Source: Halichondria panicea
Taxonomy: Eukaryota; Porifera; Demospongiae; Suberitida; Halichondriidae
Length of the DNA stretch: 64,000 nucleotides
Direction of reading: 5' to 3'
Assembly: GCF_963675165.1 (NCBI RefSeq)
Contig: NC_087389.1
Span: forward strand, 4,696,620-4,760,619
In this document: positions 49,001-61,612 of the stretch, piece after piece
Numbering within the stretch: position 1 is the stretch's first letter
Layout of the letters: every line of letters starts with the position of its first letter
Notes under the pieces: model-generated
Seen by the model: only the letters and a program-made list of their open reading frames with translations
Told to the model about the DNA's origin: nothing
Database searches by the model: none
Made by a program: the position numbers and the translations under genes

Positions 49001-49742
49001 GGAATTGCTCAAACTCAGATTCTATGTACTGCTTGATATTTTCTTTATTAAAACCGACTACCTCAACCAAATGGGTCACAGAAGGAAGGTTGTGAAGATT
49101 AGCTGAAGCAGAAGGTCGTGATGTGAGGAGAACAACAGCTGAAGGAAGAAGACGTCCAAACAAAAGTTTGTATAAAACAGACTCTTTGGAACGGTTGGCT
49201 TCACTGAGCTCGTCCCATCCATCAGCTATGATCAGCACTCCCTTTCCTCTTGTCCTCTTTAGGTGTCGAGCAACAGACTCACAGATAGTCTCATCGGGGT
49301 GATGAAGGGCCAGGATGTCAGGAAGAGAAGAAGCCGAGCTGACTAACTGATCTCTTAGCGGAAGCAACAGAACACAGTCGAATTGTGCCAGGATCTTTCC
49401 CTCTGCCCACCCTTCTGCAAGCATGGTGCACAGTGTGGTTTTACCGATCCCAGCATGGCCTTCAACAATGAGCTTCTTGACTGGCTTCTTGCCTTTTTCG
49501 ACTTTGAATAAGCTACCAAGGAGGATTGGACTGCGTTTGATACGTTTGACCTTATCATCAGGTGCACCATATTGTGGCAAGCCAGCTCTATATCCGGCTT
49601 TCTTTTCTGCTTCCACTAACTGCAAGTTAATCAGCCTCTCTCCAGAAACTGGTGGCCATTTTTCCTCCATGTTTAATTGTCTCTCTCTGTAAGCCTCTCT
49701 AATACCTTCAACAAACTCGCTCAACGCTTCTTGTGCTTCCAT
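46040..49742 (-). CDS. NLR-type receptor NACHT-LRR-Death (NLR1)
   Basis: Seven exons on the minus strand, in phase: 47205-49742, 47088-47153, 46967-47029, 46723-46900, 46494-46577, 46256-46384, 46040-46191 (1069 aa). The start is the first ATG (MEAQEALSEF). A short N-terminal stretch (EKWPPVSGERLINLQLVEAEK) precedes NACHT: Walker A GHAGIGKTT near residue 98, Walker B LIIADGWDEL near 175, TSRPSA near 210, helical region with FHFAHLTIQEFLAALHLA near 395. About nine leucine-rich repeats cover 540-835. After a proline/serine linker, exons 6-7 encode a Death domain (LDKELKTLTKPIQ ... GITWSNIADALHDIDYGDL). No N-terminal Death or CARD domain is seen in this exon. The 51-bp first intron (47154-47204) is open and a multiple of three. 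Likely cytosolic innate sensor (family knowledge). Confidence 0.92.
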
Positions 49743-51049
49743 GCCAAACAAAAATTGTCCCAGTTACTGTTCTAGCAACAATTAAGTTTATGTCTCAGGT
49801 ATGATTTTTTATTGTTTCAGTATTGTCAAGTCAATGCTCTCTAGCTGTTAATGGGTTATAGTTGATTCACTCCGTTTACGAAAACAGCCTGTGAGAGAAT
49901 GAATGCCGCTTGAGCAAGTTGTTGAATAACTCATGCAGTAATCTTGGTTCCAGAAACATATCATTTGATTGCATAAAAAATGTGGTCGATATTATATTAA
50001 AAGTAGACTATTGATCTAGATCATTATACTATAATTTGTAATATAGACTGAAGTCTCAAAATAATAGCTATCACTTGTATAAGTGACATATACTTACAAG
50101 TGATCCACAAGTCAGTGTAGGGTTTCAATACTTGGATTCTTTGCTTGTCTAATGTAAGGGGGACTTGTAGCATTAAAAAACTAAGGCAATTTGGCAGAAT
50201 CAGAATTTGCAAAGAGAAAAGGCGACTTTTTGCGTACTTCTAAACGCGGCTATTATTTGAAACAGAAGCCAATAATTACTGTTTGCTTTGTGTGATTGTG
50301 GAAAAGGGTTAATACAATAGAAAGCTAGAATTGTGTCCGGTTCGTCTCTGTTAGCTGACTCTGGGATCCGGGAGGTATCTATGTACCACTAAAACCCTGT
50401 TCTCAAATGTTTCAGCATGCCTCCAGTCTAGTTTAGCTCCTGAGTTGCTGTGCTAGACACAGTTAAGTCATACATAACATTTTTCACTACATGCACTGCA
50501 TTATATCTGGTTTCTTTATAATCATGTCTTTGATGATGACAGTGCATGTAATTTTATGCACTGTCACTATGCATGCAGCTATGAACATTTTCCAGTAATG
50601 CAGTCTACAACAGTAACACTGTTGTCAACAGAAGGCAAGACATAACAGAAATTATGCTTGGAATAATTTTAGGTGACGTGTCTAAAGGAATAATTGAGAA
50701 TACCGTATATAGCGCGAAATTTCATAGGTAAAAATTCAGATCTTAACTCAAAGAAATAGGCTAGTTCTATACCTAACATAATTATTTTCGTCAGTGCTCT
50801 TCTTCAGGAAGCCATCTTGCTGTGATGATGTAACAGGAGGTGGTCCAAGAGAAGCGCCAATACTTTATCTTTCAATACCTGTACTCATATTGAACAAAAC
50901 ACTTATATTTTTAAAGATATGAACTGAAATGTGAAAAATAAAAAGTTCCTGTCTCTTTGGTTGGAGCACTGTATATAGAACGCTATTTTCAATATCTAAT
51001 GTTTGTTATTTATATAACTGTCAACAATAAAAATGATACAACTTAGTCT
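49743..51049. other. NLR1 upstream region, no gene seen
   Basis: AT-rich 1.3 kb between the NLR1 start and the repeat behind NLR2; it should contain the NLR1 promoter and possibly a 5' noncoding exon. Half of a MITE end (taccgtatatagcgcgaaat) lies near 50700. No exon was recognised. Confidence 0.5.
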
Positions 51050-51478
51050 ATAGTGGAACCTCCATAAAACGGACACCATTGGGGACCAGCGTTTTGGCCG
51101 TTATAGAGAGGTGGTCTTCCTTGGGAGGTTTCGATTTCCAGCTATGTATTTTCTACGAGTCATTTCTTGCTGCAAATGAATCTTGGGGCTTTGCTAACTG
51201 CTTCTTTAGCTCATACAAGCTTTGAAAAGGCTGTAGAGACAAGCTACAGCCAGGTTTTCACGATTGTGCAAAATAATACTATCTCAGCAATAATTTTCTG
51301 CTAATTCTAGTTGGGGGACTAGAAAGCTGCTCGTTGTACGGAGTAGAGAAGTGGTCGCTTTTGAGAGGTTGCTTTACATTGAAGTCATTGTAGTTTCAAT
51401 CCGGACCTAAGCTCTTGGCCGTTATATAGCGTGTGGTTGCTATTCGGAGGTGGTCGTTAATAGAGGTTCCACTGTATA
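51050..51478. mobile_element. Pogo/Tigger-like MITE behind NLR2
   Basis: The left end is ta(t)agtggaacctccataaa and the right end reads ctattaa-rich gaggttccactgta in inverse, so both ends share AGTGGAACCTC. Length is about 430 bp without coding capacity. TA flanks are compatible with Tc1/mariner-pogo insertion. It lies 14 bp beyond the NLR2 stop codon, so it probably forms part of the NLR2 3' UTR. Related to 25515-25870. Confidence 0.7.
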
Positions 51479-51491
51479 TGAATGAATAAAG

Positions 51492-54400
51492 TCACATTCT
51501 AGATCTAGTGCCGTATTTCCCCCTAACAGCTGATGACAAGTCCCCATAATCAATGTCATGGAGAGCGTCGGCAATAATGCTCCAAGTTATTCCTCGACTC
51601 CTGTAGTTTTTGGCAATGAACTGAAACAGGGCAATCTTCTGACCTTCAGTATCTATACGTGGGTATTGAGAGATTTAATATGAACTCTAGATCAATAATT
51701 ATAAGACAAGGGTGCAATAATTATCATCCCTAATTATATGATATACATAATCAGTTACCATTTCGATTGTCTTGCTGGATGACCTCCAGTCGGTGTTGAG
51801 GAATGCCCAAACTGACCCCAAACTGCATTGGTTTTGTGAGTGTCTTGAGCTCCTTGTCCAGAACATTAAGCGTCAACCCTAGAGGGACAAAATAGGACTG
51901 GAGGATGAGGGAGATTAGTACTACCGCTTATATAGTACCGAATACTGAATACAGATAGGAAAGTCCACAAGTTTGCAATGTGCACATAATATAAGAGTTA
52001 TATTTAAAATATTACTTGGCAAGTGCTCTATACCTGAACTGGCTTGAGTTGCTCGTGGAGATGAAATTGGGAGGGATGGAGTAATTGTTCCATTTTTACT
52101 AAAGTCAGCAACTGACACAACAAGCTCTGTATGTGTGTGTCATGTGAGGGTTCGTGCAGGCCAGGAATTAGGGATTCTGATAGCTAGCTCCATTACAATA
52201 TATTATTAGTAGGTCTGGTCCATGCAGTTATGTATACCAAGGTTCAGATGATATGATGTTAACTCACCTGTTTCGTTTTGCGCTGTTACTTGAATAGACT
52301 GTACAGTAGGACAGGCAGGCTCATCATTGGGTGGTTCTGTAGGATTCTGGGCATGAGCAAGAGGGTCTGAAAAGAAGATCTTGTAATCACCGACATTACT
52401 TTCAGTGCCCAGTGCACCGTCTGTTGTGTGGAGCTACAATATAAGTTTAAAATCAAAACTATGTTCACATAAAATGTGCTATATGCTAATGCTCACGTTC
52501 AGTAGTTCAGCCACCTCAATTATCTCTAACAGAAGCATATCCCAAAGTTTGTAGAAAACACGAGTCATCTGAAATCATATATGATAGTGTCATATGCCCA
52601 TAATTTTAAAAATTACAATGTATACCTTTTCATTTTGCGGAGGTAAACACGTTCTCTCCCACTCGTTCAGCATTGCGGTTTTCCGTGATTCCTCAAAGGC
52701 CTGCATTTTTAGATAATGAGTGAAATGCAACATACTTAATTGGGAACTATGATTATATACCTTCAAGTGTTCGGTACACATATGTAGTAATTCCTTGCTG
52801 ACAGGATTACCGAGGAGAATAATACCACCCTTGTAACCGATGCTGAAGACCTTCAAACTAAGAAATAGCTCAGGTACACACTCAGTGAGAGCCATCACTC
52901 CGTTATCATCAATCATGTTGTATCTGAGATCCAACGACTTTAAATTCTTACATACTACATTGGCAGACTTAAGATGGTGGATAAGCATTATGATGTCGGC
53001 AGAGGTGAGAGAACAGTCAGAGCAGATGAGTTCTTTCAGCGATTGAAATGCTTGAAAAATCTTTGCTAGTAAAAGAGTTCCAGCAGTTCCACTAAAATTA
53101 GAGCCAGTTAAGTTTATCCTTTTTAACCAGTTAAAGTTATTTGAGTGAAGATCCAGCATATCACAGGTGACAGATTGAGACTCTGAGGAAGTATAATGTG
53201 TAACTCTAAAATCAATGCGATTCAATCTTGATGGAATATTCTTCACAACTGAACACAATCCAGGTATGCCAAGATAATTATCTGAGAGGCTTAAGAATCT
53301 CATTCCAGCACAGTGAGAGGAAATGGACAGTAAGAGGGTGGTCAGTAGAGCTCCGTTGACGTCAGCATCGTCAGTGAGGGTGTTGGCTAACTCCAGTCTC
53401 ATCAGGTTGATAAGAGCACCAGACTGTATAGCTGACTCCAATGACTGTATGCCAGACACCCCAAGAGGATTGTCGGATAAGATAAGTTCCGTGAGACTCA
53501 TACAAGATGTGTGCAAGAATGAAGTCATGATGGTAGTAAAGTTGTTCTTGCTTAAAGAGAGCATATGTAAAGCTGTAAAAGAAGTTGAGGCTCTCTTAAA
53601 TAGATCAGCAACACCTTTGTCAGACAACTTTGTCTGTATGAGGGATAACTCTCGGATTTGTAGTTTACTATTCACATTCGAAAGTATGTCAGTTAGTTCC
53701 TTCAAAAGCTTATCATCGATTGCACAATAGGATATGCTGATAACCATATTGTCACATTGTGCAGCATGACGAAGAACATAGAACTTAGCTACACAGTCAA
53801 AGGGAGCCTTGAAATAACAATATAACAAAAATTGCTCCGACATCATACAAATTTTTATTGCAAGGCCAGGATCTGAAGATTCAAAAGCCAAATGACTTAA
53901 TGCCAAAACGTCTGTATCCTTTTTAGCCATTAAAAATACATCCATCAAACCATCGTCCAAACTGATCACCTTATCACTACAACTACCATTGTGTATACTA
54001 GCAAGACCAAACATAAATCTCCACACCATGTCAAACCGACCACTGTCAGCACGAGCCTTAACAATCTTCAGTTTCTCCTCATTGGGTAGAGCAGCAAGAT
54101 GGAGGGCAGCCAGAAACTCCTGGATGGTTAGATGAGCAAAGTGAAAAGACAGGCCATGACCAATAGGTAGAAGTGATCGTGCAGACTGCAACAGACCAAA
54201 GCACTGTTGCTTATCAGTGATTTCGGGTAAACGAGAGGACAATTCAGCTTCTGAGAAAACCAGCTGATCTAGTAATAAGCACTCGTAGGCAAACTCACAA
54301 ATCAACCAGAACGTTTGCTGTAGGCCATTCGGAATGTCGTCAAATCTATTTAGGCCAATCGGACAATCAAGAAATTTCTTTTTGATATTGCGAAGAATAA

Positions 54401-55280
54401 TGTTAAGAACAATTTGAGTGTACAGATCAGTTAGCGTACGAGGAAGCTTTTGTTCTAAAGTGTGCCACAAGTTACAAACAATGGCGCAATTGAGAGGCAC
54501 GGAACACACACTCTGAATGACTGGGTTGTTCTCAAGCTGCTCGATAAGAGAAGAAGCTTTCTCTGGGAATTGCTCAAACTCTGATGCTATGTACTGCTTG
54601 ATATTCTCCTCACTAAAACCAACTACCTCAACCAAACGGTCCACAAAAGGAAGGTCGTGAAGAGGAGCTGAAGCAGAAGGGCGTGAGGTGAGGAGAACAG
54701 AAGCAAATGGAAGAACATCACCAAAAACAAGGTTGTATAGAAAGGACACTGTGGACTGGTTCTTTTCATTAAGTTCGTCCCAGCCATCAGCTATGATGAG
54801 GACACCTTCTCCCTCTCTATCCTCCAACTCCTCTATAACAGATGTGCGAATCCTCTCACTGGAGTGGAGAAGTTTGAACAGTTCAGCAAGACTTGTGGCT
54901 GAAGATACTCGATTCTCTCTTAGTGAAAGCAACAGAACACAGTCAAAGCGTTTTAGGATCTTGCCCTCTGCCCACCCCTCAGCAAGCATGGTACACAGTG
55001 TGGTTTTACCAATCCCAGCATTGCCTTCAACGATGAGCTTTCTCACTGGCCTCTTGCCTTTTTCGACTTTGAAAAGGTCACCATGGAGAATTGGAGTACG
55101 CTTGACCTTATCATCAGGTGCACCATGTTGTGTCAAGCCAGCTCTAAATCCTTCTTCTTTTTCAGCGTCCACTAACTGTAAGTTTATCAGCTTGTCCCCT
55201 CTAACTGGTGGCCATTGATTTTGGCGATTCAAGAGTCTCTCTTTGTACTTCCGGCGAATGCTAGCAATGAATTTATCCAT
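51492..55280 (-). CDS. NLR-type receptor NACHT-LRR-Death (NLR2)
   Basis: Seven exons on the minus strand, in phase: 52761-55280, 52626-52700, 52497-52568, 52268-52433, 52034-52126, 51759-51878, 51492-51652 (1068 aa). The start is MDKFIASIRRKYKE; just upstream lies an acceptor (ttttttctcag), so a 5' noncoding exon is likely. Walker A GNAGIGKTT, Walker B LIIADGWDEL, TSRPSA and the LRR block are as in NLR1. The C-terminal Death domain (exons 6-7) has NVLDKELKTLTKPMQ and GITWSIIADALHDIDYGDL. Exon 6 uses an acceptor about 9 bp downstream of the NLR1 one. The first intron is 60 bp, open and a multiple of three, so a continuous reading frame across it is misleading. It is the best-preserved relative of NLR1 and NLR3. 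Confidence 0.92.
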
Positions 55281-56438
55281 TTTAGAAAGCACAAAACCTG
55301 AGAAAAAAGTAACATTTTTCAATTACACAGTTAGCACATTTTGTATAATAATTATGTTGCTGTTAATCAGATTCAGCTTTCATATAGAATGTGTTTTGGT
55401 TCTTAGCAACATAAATTGAAGTGAAGAGATGTCTCTAAAACCGAGCAAGGAGATTCCAGACAAGAACGTACACTCTAGAAGGAGCCATTTGCACTTGAAC
55501 CTAATAGTGTCTACATCACATTTTGTGTGCAGAGTATACTCGCTATAAGTGATAAAGAGTCCAAGTACGACACATGCATGAAATATCTATATCTTCCTCA
55601 ACAAAAGGATTTTAGAAGTATGCAAGCATTGTTCCATGCATGTATAATTATACTAGAGTATTCTTGCCACTGTGCGTGGGCGTAGCCAAAATTTGAAACC
55701 CCACACTTTCCAATTTCCTGGAATATTCGTTATTTTCGTGGGCAAGCTGACCTCCATGAAATTTTAACGTACATGTAGGTGTAGCTTAACGGAACGTAGG
55801 AATGCAGTGCAGCCACGAGACTAAACGAAATTTTTACTCACGAATACCACCGTTTTTCGAGTTGAACGAATTTTTTACCCCCCACGAAAATTACCCGCTA
55901 TATACTGTAATTGATCAGGGCTGGCAATAAAGTTAATCTACACCACCACCACACTTTTTTTAGGGTGGTCTCCAGTGTGTTGCGTAAGTGTGAATAAGCT
56001 AGACCACACATTTTCTCTCCACAGTGAATACTGATGGCCTCGAATCCAGGCCGCTTGAGAAAAGGCCTAGATTCGAGGCAGTAATCATCTATCAGAAATA
56101 TGGAAATCCAGCTAGAAATCTTTGAAATCATTTTGCAATCTCATGATTTAGAACTCTCGTACCTATTGCTACTTTCCAGCCCCTAGGATATGTGGGTAAA
56201 GTGACTTTGGAAACCTGAGAAGACCCTCTACCCTGATAGCAAAAGATTGCTCTATATATTCGGACCCTATAGGTCTGTGGTGCACTGAGGAATACCTGTA
56301 GTATGGTTTCTGTATGTAAAATTAATATGGTTTCTATTTATTAAATGGCAATTAATATTCGTGCCACAAATCAGATTATTGGCCCTTGCATGTAGTCCGT
56401 CATCTTGCCTAAAGGCCCCTGACCACATCTACTACTAT
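55281..56438. other. NLR2 upstream region with repeat relics
   Basis: About 1.15 kb. It holds a relic of the 'cgaaaattacccgctata' MITE family (about 55730-55910) and a hairpin of the TAGCCTCGATTCCAGGCC family (56037-56080). The NLR2 promoter and any 5' noncoding exon should lie here. No coding exon seen. Confidence 0.5.
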
Positions 56439-57101
56439 CAGGGGCGTAGGGAGGGGGAGGGCTTTGGGGGCTGGAGCCCCCCCTTTCTCTGCAAAAACCA
56501 CACTAAGAGCCCCACCTTCTCTGATGAGTCTTCAGCCTGGGAATTACTGGTATAGATTAGTGGCAGACAAACAGCATGTCCAAGAGCTAGCTATACTATA
56601 CTAGTAACTTTGATTCTTTAGTGCAACTAAGCTAGCTAGCTACGTAGGGCTAGCTAGCTAGCTTTAGCAGTATTATTAATTGAAGCAAGGTGTGGCTATT
56701 TCTTGCACATGCGCAATGCACTGTGCAACTGATTAATAATCTACTACAGAGGTTGATTGAGAAGGTTGATTGAAAGCAGCAACATGTCACAGAAACTGGA
56801 CCGCTACTTCTCAAGGGCAAGCTCTAGTGCCAGCTTGCCAAGCTCTAGTACTGCCAGCCTGAGTACTGATGAAGACATTGTTGATGAATTTGCCAGGCGT
56901 CATCCACGTAGACTAAAACTATTATAGCTATGCTATATAGCTTTGATTGTTGGCAGGATGTAGAGTTCACTTCCCGAAAATGAGTCATTAATTAGGGGGT
57001 GTGGCTTCCGGTCTACGAAAAATTTTGGCGCTCCGCGCCAAGTAGTTTCTGGCGCGTAACAGCTCAGCCCCCCCTTCCTCAAATTCCTGCCTACGCCCCT
57101 G
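56439..57101. mobile_element. hAT-like element with transposase N-terminus relic
   Basis: 663 bp from CAGGGGCGTAGG to the inverse CCTACGCCCCTG. The 5-bp word actat flanks both ends (56434-56438 and 57102-57106), a possible target duplication. A 47-codon ORF at 56784-56927 begins MSQKLDRYFSRASSSAS and then ends, much like the N-terminus of hAT-family transposases; the rest has been lost. It appears to be an internal deletion derivative, not able to move alone. Confidence 0.75.
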
Positions 57102-57231
57102 ACTATACTACCTGACCAATAAACTGCTTATGCATGCATATGGCACTCATTTCCATGTAGTATATAACTATTACGTAGAAACTGACATTGTACGTAAAGT
57201 CACCGGCTGAGGTATAGCCCTGTATAGCCAT

Positions 57232-57450
57232 CAGTGGCGTAGCCAGGATTTTGTGAAGGGCAGGGCTAGATTCTAAAAAAAGGGCATCACTTTTCCTCAG
57301 CAGTAAGTATGCGCATCAGATGGCCCTGCCTACATGACATCATTCTAGTAACTATGTATACGATTCAAGCTATATTAGTTGCAGTTGATGGAGCATAAAA
57401 CCGGGGGAGGGGGCTCTAGCCCCGTGAACCCCCCTCTGCCTACGTCACTG
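57232..57450. mobile_element. 219-bp MITE with CAGTGGCGTAG ends and 5-bp duplication
   Basis: It starts CAGTGGCGTAGCCAGG and ends CTACGTCACTG. The word gccat sits directly on both sides (57227-57231 and 57451-57455). No coding capacity. The ends are close to those of the hAT-like element just upstream, and both have 5-bp duplications, so they may be related. Confidence 0.75.
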
Positions 57451-57560
57451 GCCATGGGTTTGGATATAGGTATATAGTCACTATATACACAGGTTTGGAG
57501 TTGAGGCCAACCATATACAAAAGACAGACGTCAAATACCACCAAACAGTGCTACCCTAAG

Positions 57561-58475
57561 GTATGGATGGGGTGCCGTTTGTGTCAAAATCCAAAAAGAG
57601 TCTATGAAATGGAGTCAACGTTATAAAGGTCAATGTTTACCAAGAGTTGACATCATAAAGGTCTAAAGGAGTCGATGTTTACCAAGAGTCGACGTCATAA
57701 AGGTCTAAAGGAGTCGATGTTTACCAAGAGTCGACGTCATAAAGGTCGATGTTTTGCCGTTTGTGTCAAAATTAAAATGAGTCGATGTTATGAAATGAAG
57801 TCAAAGGGTCGACGCCGTTACAAAAGAGGGCGTTACAAAGGAGTCGATGTTTACCATAATAATTTAGTATTCTGTGTTTGTAGTAAGTCGACCTTTACTA
57901 ATTTCAATTTAACGGTAAACTGGAGAGTCGAGTCAGTGTAGGGCTAGGGCTAGGAGGAGTGGTGCTGCACAGGGAAGGCTGACCTTAGTTCATTAAGGTC
58001 ACTCATTGGGTTTCTCCAGTCTGTTCTGTGTAGCACACCACGGCTCCAGCTTCCTACACTCTCCACATGCTTTCCAATTTACCGTTAAATTGAAATTAAA
58101 TCATATTAGTAAAGGTCGACTTACTACAAAATACAGAAAATAGGCCTACTCTAATGTTAATGTTTAGTAAACATCGACTTATTTATACCTTAAGGTGACA
58201 TATTTTCGCGTGTATTAATTTCTGCTATTTCTGCGAATGAGAGTAAAATCGCAAAAATTAATACTCGCAAATAATTGGCCGCCCTCTTGTTTAATGTATC
58301 CAGATCGACATTTCGCAAAATATTATACCGCAAAATGTACAAAACTGTAAAAACGCAAACAAATCTACCTGTGAAAATATGTCACCTTAAGGTAATATTG
58401 ACTCTTTCATTCATAATATTGACTCAGACTCTGCATCGACTCTTTTTGGATTTTGACACAAACGGTACCCCATAC
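57561..58475. mobile_element. Foldback element with 40-bp arms and inner repeats
   Basis: The outer arms, 57561-57602 and 58435-58475, are near-perfect reverse complements (core tttgtgtcaaaatccaaaaa). A second inverted pair lies inside (about 57865-57925 and 58078-58138, core agtaaaggtcgacttacta on one side). The left part contains 42-bp tandem units ('gtctaaaggagtcgatgttt'). No transposase. The layered inverted and direct repeats fit a foldback-type transposon. Confidence 0.7.
58186..58394. repeat. Nested 209-bp MITE, possible TTAA target
   Basis: Perfect inverted ends of 22 bp (taccttaaggtgacatattt and inverse). The ends can also be read as TTAA target duplications around GGTGACATATTTTC termini, as in piggyBac/Kolobok-type elements. 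It lies inside the foldback element 57561-58475 and so is younger. Confidence 0.7.
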
Positions 58476-59239
58476 TAAAGAGGCTCAAACCCTCGGCACA
58501 GCTCTGGAGAATGGCCACTGTTTATATACCATACTTAAATTCTTCTTTTTACTGTTCTCTGCTATAGCTTAGGTTATTGTATATCTCTGAGTATTCAACT
58601 AGCTTGCTATAAATTTAGGTATGGTAAGTGCATATCATTACTTTTATCTAATACAAAGTACACTACATAACATAGTAGTAGACTATCATTTGTAAGTTAC
58701 ATAGATCTACTTACAATTTCCACAAGTAGAACTCAGTGAAAGCAAGACCTTGTTCAGGCTTTTGTAAAAGGGTTGTTCAGTATTAATAACCAAACATCTT
58801 AGAAACTGTGGTAAGGTCCACTGACATATCTCGTGACCACCAGAGGATGCGTGCACAAATCACTACAAGTTCAGTGCGTTGATGTCATTGTGGTCGCATG
58901 ACAATGTCCTGGCTAAATGCACTGAGATTCGTTATGTGTGCACGAATCACTACAAGTTCAGTGCACTGATGTCATGTGTGGTCACGTGATAACGTCCTGG
59001 CTAAATGCACTGAACTTGTAGTGATTCGTGCACGCATGTCGGACCTCCTCTGTGTGACCACTGTCACTAATCTATAGCATGTGCATGATAAATTGAATGA
59101 GTATAAATAATCTTCCAGGTGTAGAAAAAATAACACACTGAACAAGGTTTTAACAAACTGCAATTTTTGTAGGCAATATTTGTGTCCCTATAAGGAGAAA
59201 CTCCATCACAACAAGGATACGTACATCATACAAACAAAG
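58476..59239. other. Gap behind NLR3 with a complex inverted repeat
   Basis: The region holds a foldback at about 58822-59065: the arms 58848-58877 and 59006-59035 are reverse complements (core cactacaagttcagtgc) and an 87-bp internal direct repeat contains 'cgtcctggctaaatgcactg' style words. Otherwise AT-rich DNA without an exon. Confidence 0.55.
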
Positions 59240-59988
59240 TTACATACTAGTGCAGTATTTCTCCCTAATAGCTGTTGACAAGTCCCCATAATCAATGTCA
59301 CGTAGAGCGTCGGCAATAATGCTCCAAGTTATTCTTAGACTCATGTAGTTTTTGGCAATGAACTGGAACAGGGCAATCTTCTGACCTTTGGTATCTGCAT
59401 GAGAAGAAATCTATGAATTCTATATCCTGCATGGAGAAGCAGACTAAAATTTTTTCCTTTACCAAATCGATTGTCTTGCTGGATGACCTCCAGTCGGTGT
59501 TGAGGAATGCCCAAACTGACCCCAAACAGTATTGATTTTGTGAGTGTCTTAATTGAGCTCCTTGTTCAAAACACCAGGAGTCAACTCTGGAGGAAATGAA
59601 TGGGAATAGGGGGAGATTAGTACGCAGTACATATAATGTATTGGCACTAATACCACAGCTTAATTGTGTAGAACAACCTTGCAATGTGCGCAATAGTAAA
59701 AGTGGCAGGTGCTCTATACCTGAACTGGCTTGAGTTGCTTTTGGAGATGAAGGTGGGAGGGGTGATGTAACTCTCTCATCTTTACTAGAGTCAGCAACTA
59801 ATACAGCAAAGTCTGTGCATGTATGTCATCGTGCAAGATTTGAGTGCTTGAGCAACTATTTCGAGGATTGGCTTAAAATCAACATTTCGCGGATTTTATT
59901 TCGAGGATAAATGTTCAAATGAACAGAAAAGAATACCAGAAGTATATCCAATAGTACTAGGAGCAAAATTTTGAGGTTCGATGGGACA

Positions 59989-60598
59989 TAGCCTCGATCC
60001 CAGGCCGAGTTTTCGCTTTTATAACGGTTAGGCGAACAACTAGGCCTGGTACTAGTTGTCTGTGCATGCGTCAGTCGTTCGTCAGATTCTGACAAATGAA
60101 TATTCTCGTTCACTTTCGTGACATTTATATTTGTGTACTATTGTGTACTAGAAGTCAGTTCCCGTTTTATCATTATTGGGAATGGCTCTTAGCTGAAGCT
60201 TCTCTCTTCTCTGAAGCTTAGAAAACATTATTCTGAAGACTGAACAACAAGGGAAGAGGTATAAAGCTTTGTCAAGCTTGTTAAGGTCAGATACATTTGT
60301 GTGGGCCCTATGCTATCAAGTCTTGTTTATGTTTTGGTATTAAAGATCTAGCTAGACTATAGTATCATCATTAATATGGTGGATCAAGTGAAGAGTGTGA
60401 GCTAGAGAACTTGGTGCTGCCATCATCAGCTCATCAACAATGACACTATAACCTGTTTAATACGAGAAATTAGATCTACACGTATTTTGAATGTCTACTT
60501 CTCTGTACACAGAGCAATGGCTACTATCCAACTAGTACCAGGCCTAGTTGTTCGCCTAACCGTTATAAAAGCGAAAACTCGGCCTGGGATCGAGGCTA
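59989..60598. mobile_element. Foldback element with perfect 70-bp arms in NLR3 intron
   Basis: 59989-60058 and 60529-60598 are identical reverse complements over 70 bp, separated by 470 bp of noncoding DNA. The outer ends read TAGCCTCGATCCCAGGCC, the signature of shorter hairpin copies across the window. It lies in the 1.1-kb intron between NLR3 exons 4 and 5, which is long compared with the same intron in NLR1 (145 bp) and NLR2 (141 bp). Perfect arms suggest recent insertion. Confidence 0.8.
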
Positions 60599-61407
60599 GA
60601 GGGGACAATCCACAAAAACCGCTAAAATTTTGCTATATAATGCTCTAGAGTAAGTCGCCGAACTCCGTCAGACATCAAAGTGCGTCAGGTAAAAGGGCGT
60701 GTAACGCACAAACAAAACAAGACTGATTCAAACTAATTATACACACTAACAGATAGTAGCCAATAGGTTTTGGGATCTAGAACATGGGCATGAGGTATCT
60801 ATGTGTTATAATGTCCCAAATCGAGGGATGAGGGACACTATAACCATAGATAAATAATTATACAGTAGCTTTAGATATAGTTCCCCTATGCTAGTAGGTA
60901 GCTTCAGTTATGTATCCAATGCTAATTGATTAATATATGAAGTTAACTCACTTGTTACCTCTTGCTCTGTTATTCTAGTGGACTGTACTGTAGGGGAGGT
61001 ATAGGCTCATCATTGAGTGGTTCTGTAGCCTGAGGAGAATTTAGGTTACGGGCAAGAGAGTCTGGAAAGAAGATTTTGTAATTGGCATCGTCACTAATAG
61101 TGTCCAGTGCATCGTCAGTTTGGTCGATCTACAATAATTCAGTTAAATACTCCGGTTCATAACAAGATTCTCACCCCGTGCGTTGAGCTTCATCGCGATA
61201 AACATTTTACTGTAATGACATTAACAAATGACTGGGGAATGACTGTGAATCGGAATGATCGTGAATCTATACAGCAAAGATTAGATCGATTAGAAAACAG
61301 TGTTTTGTCGTCTTCAAAGATCACCTCAAGTTTCAACTATAAGTAGCTTCAACCACCGTCATTATAGTAGTTAATGAAAGTGTATATAGTTTGCAAACAG
61401 CTTCTCC

Positions 61408-61612
<205 letters not shown>

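Noticed and set aside
54688-55218. 176-codon plus-strand reading frame
   Set aside because: It is antisense to the NACHT exon of NLR2, and similar antisense frames occur in NLR1, as expected from shared codon bias. No own domain or splice structure.
55281-55322. N-terminal extension of NLR2 upstream of MDKFIAS
   Set aside because: It has no ATG and crosses a good splice acceptor (ttttttctcag), so it is more likely intron or 5' UTR.
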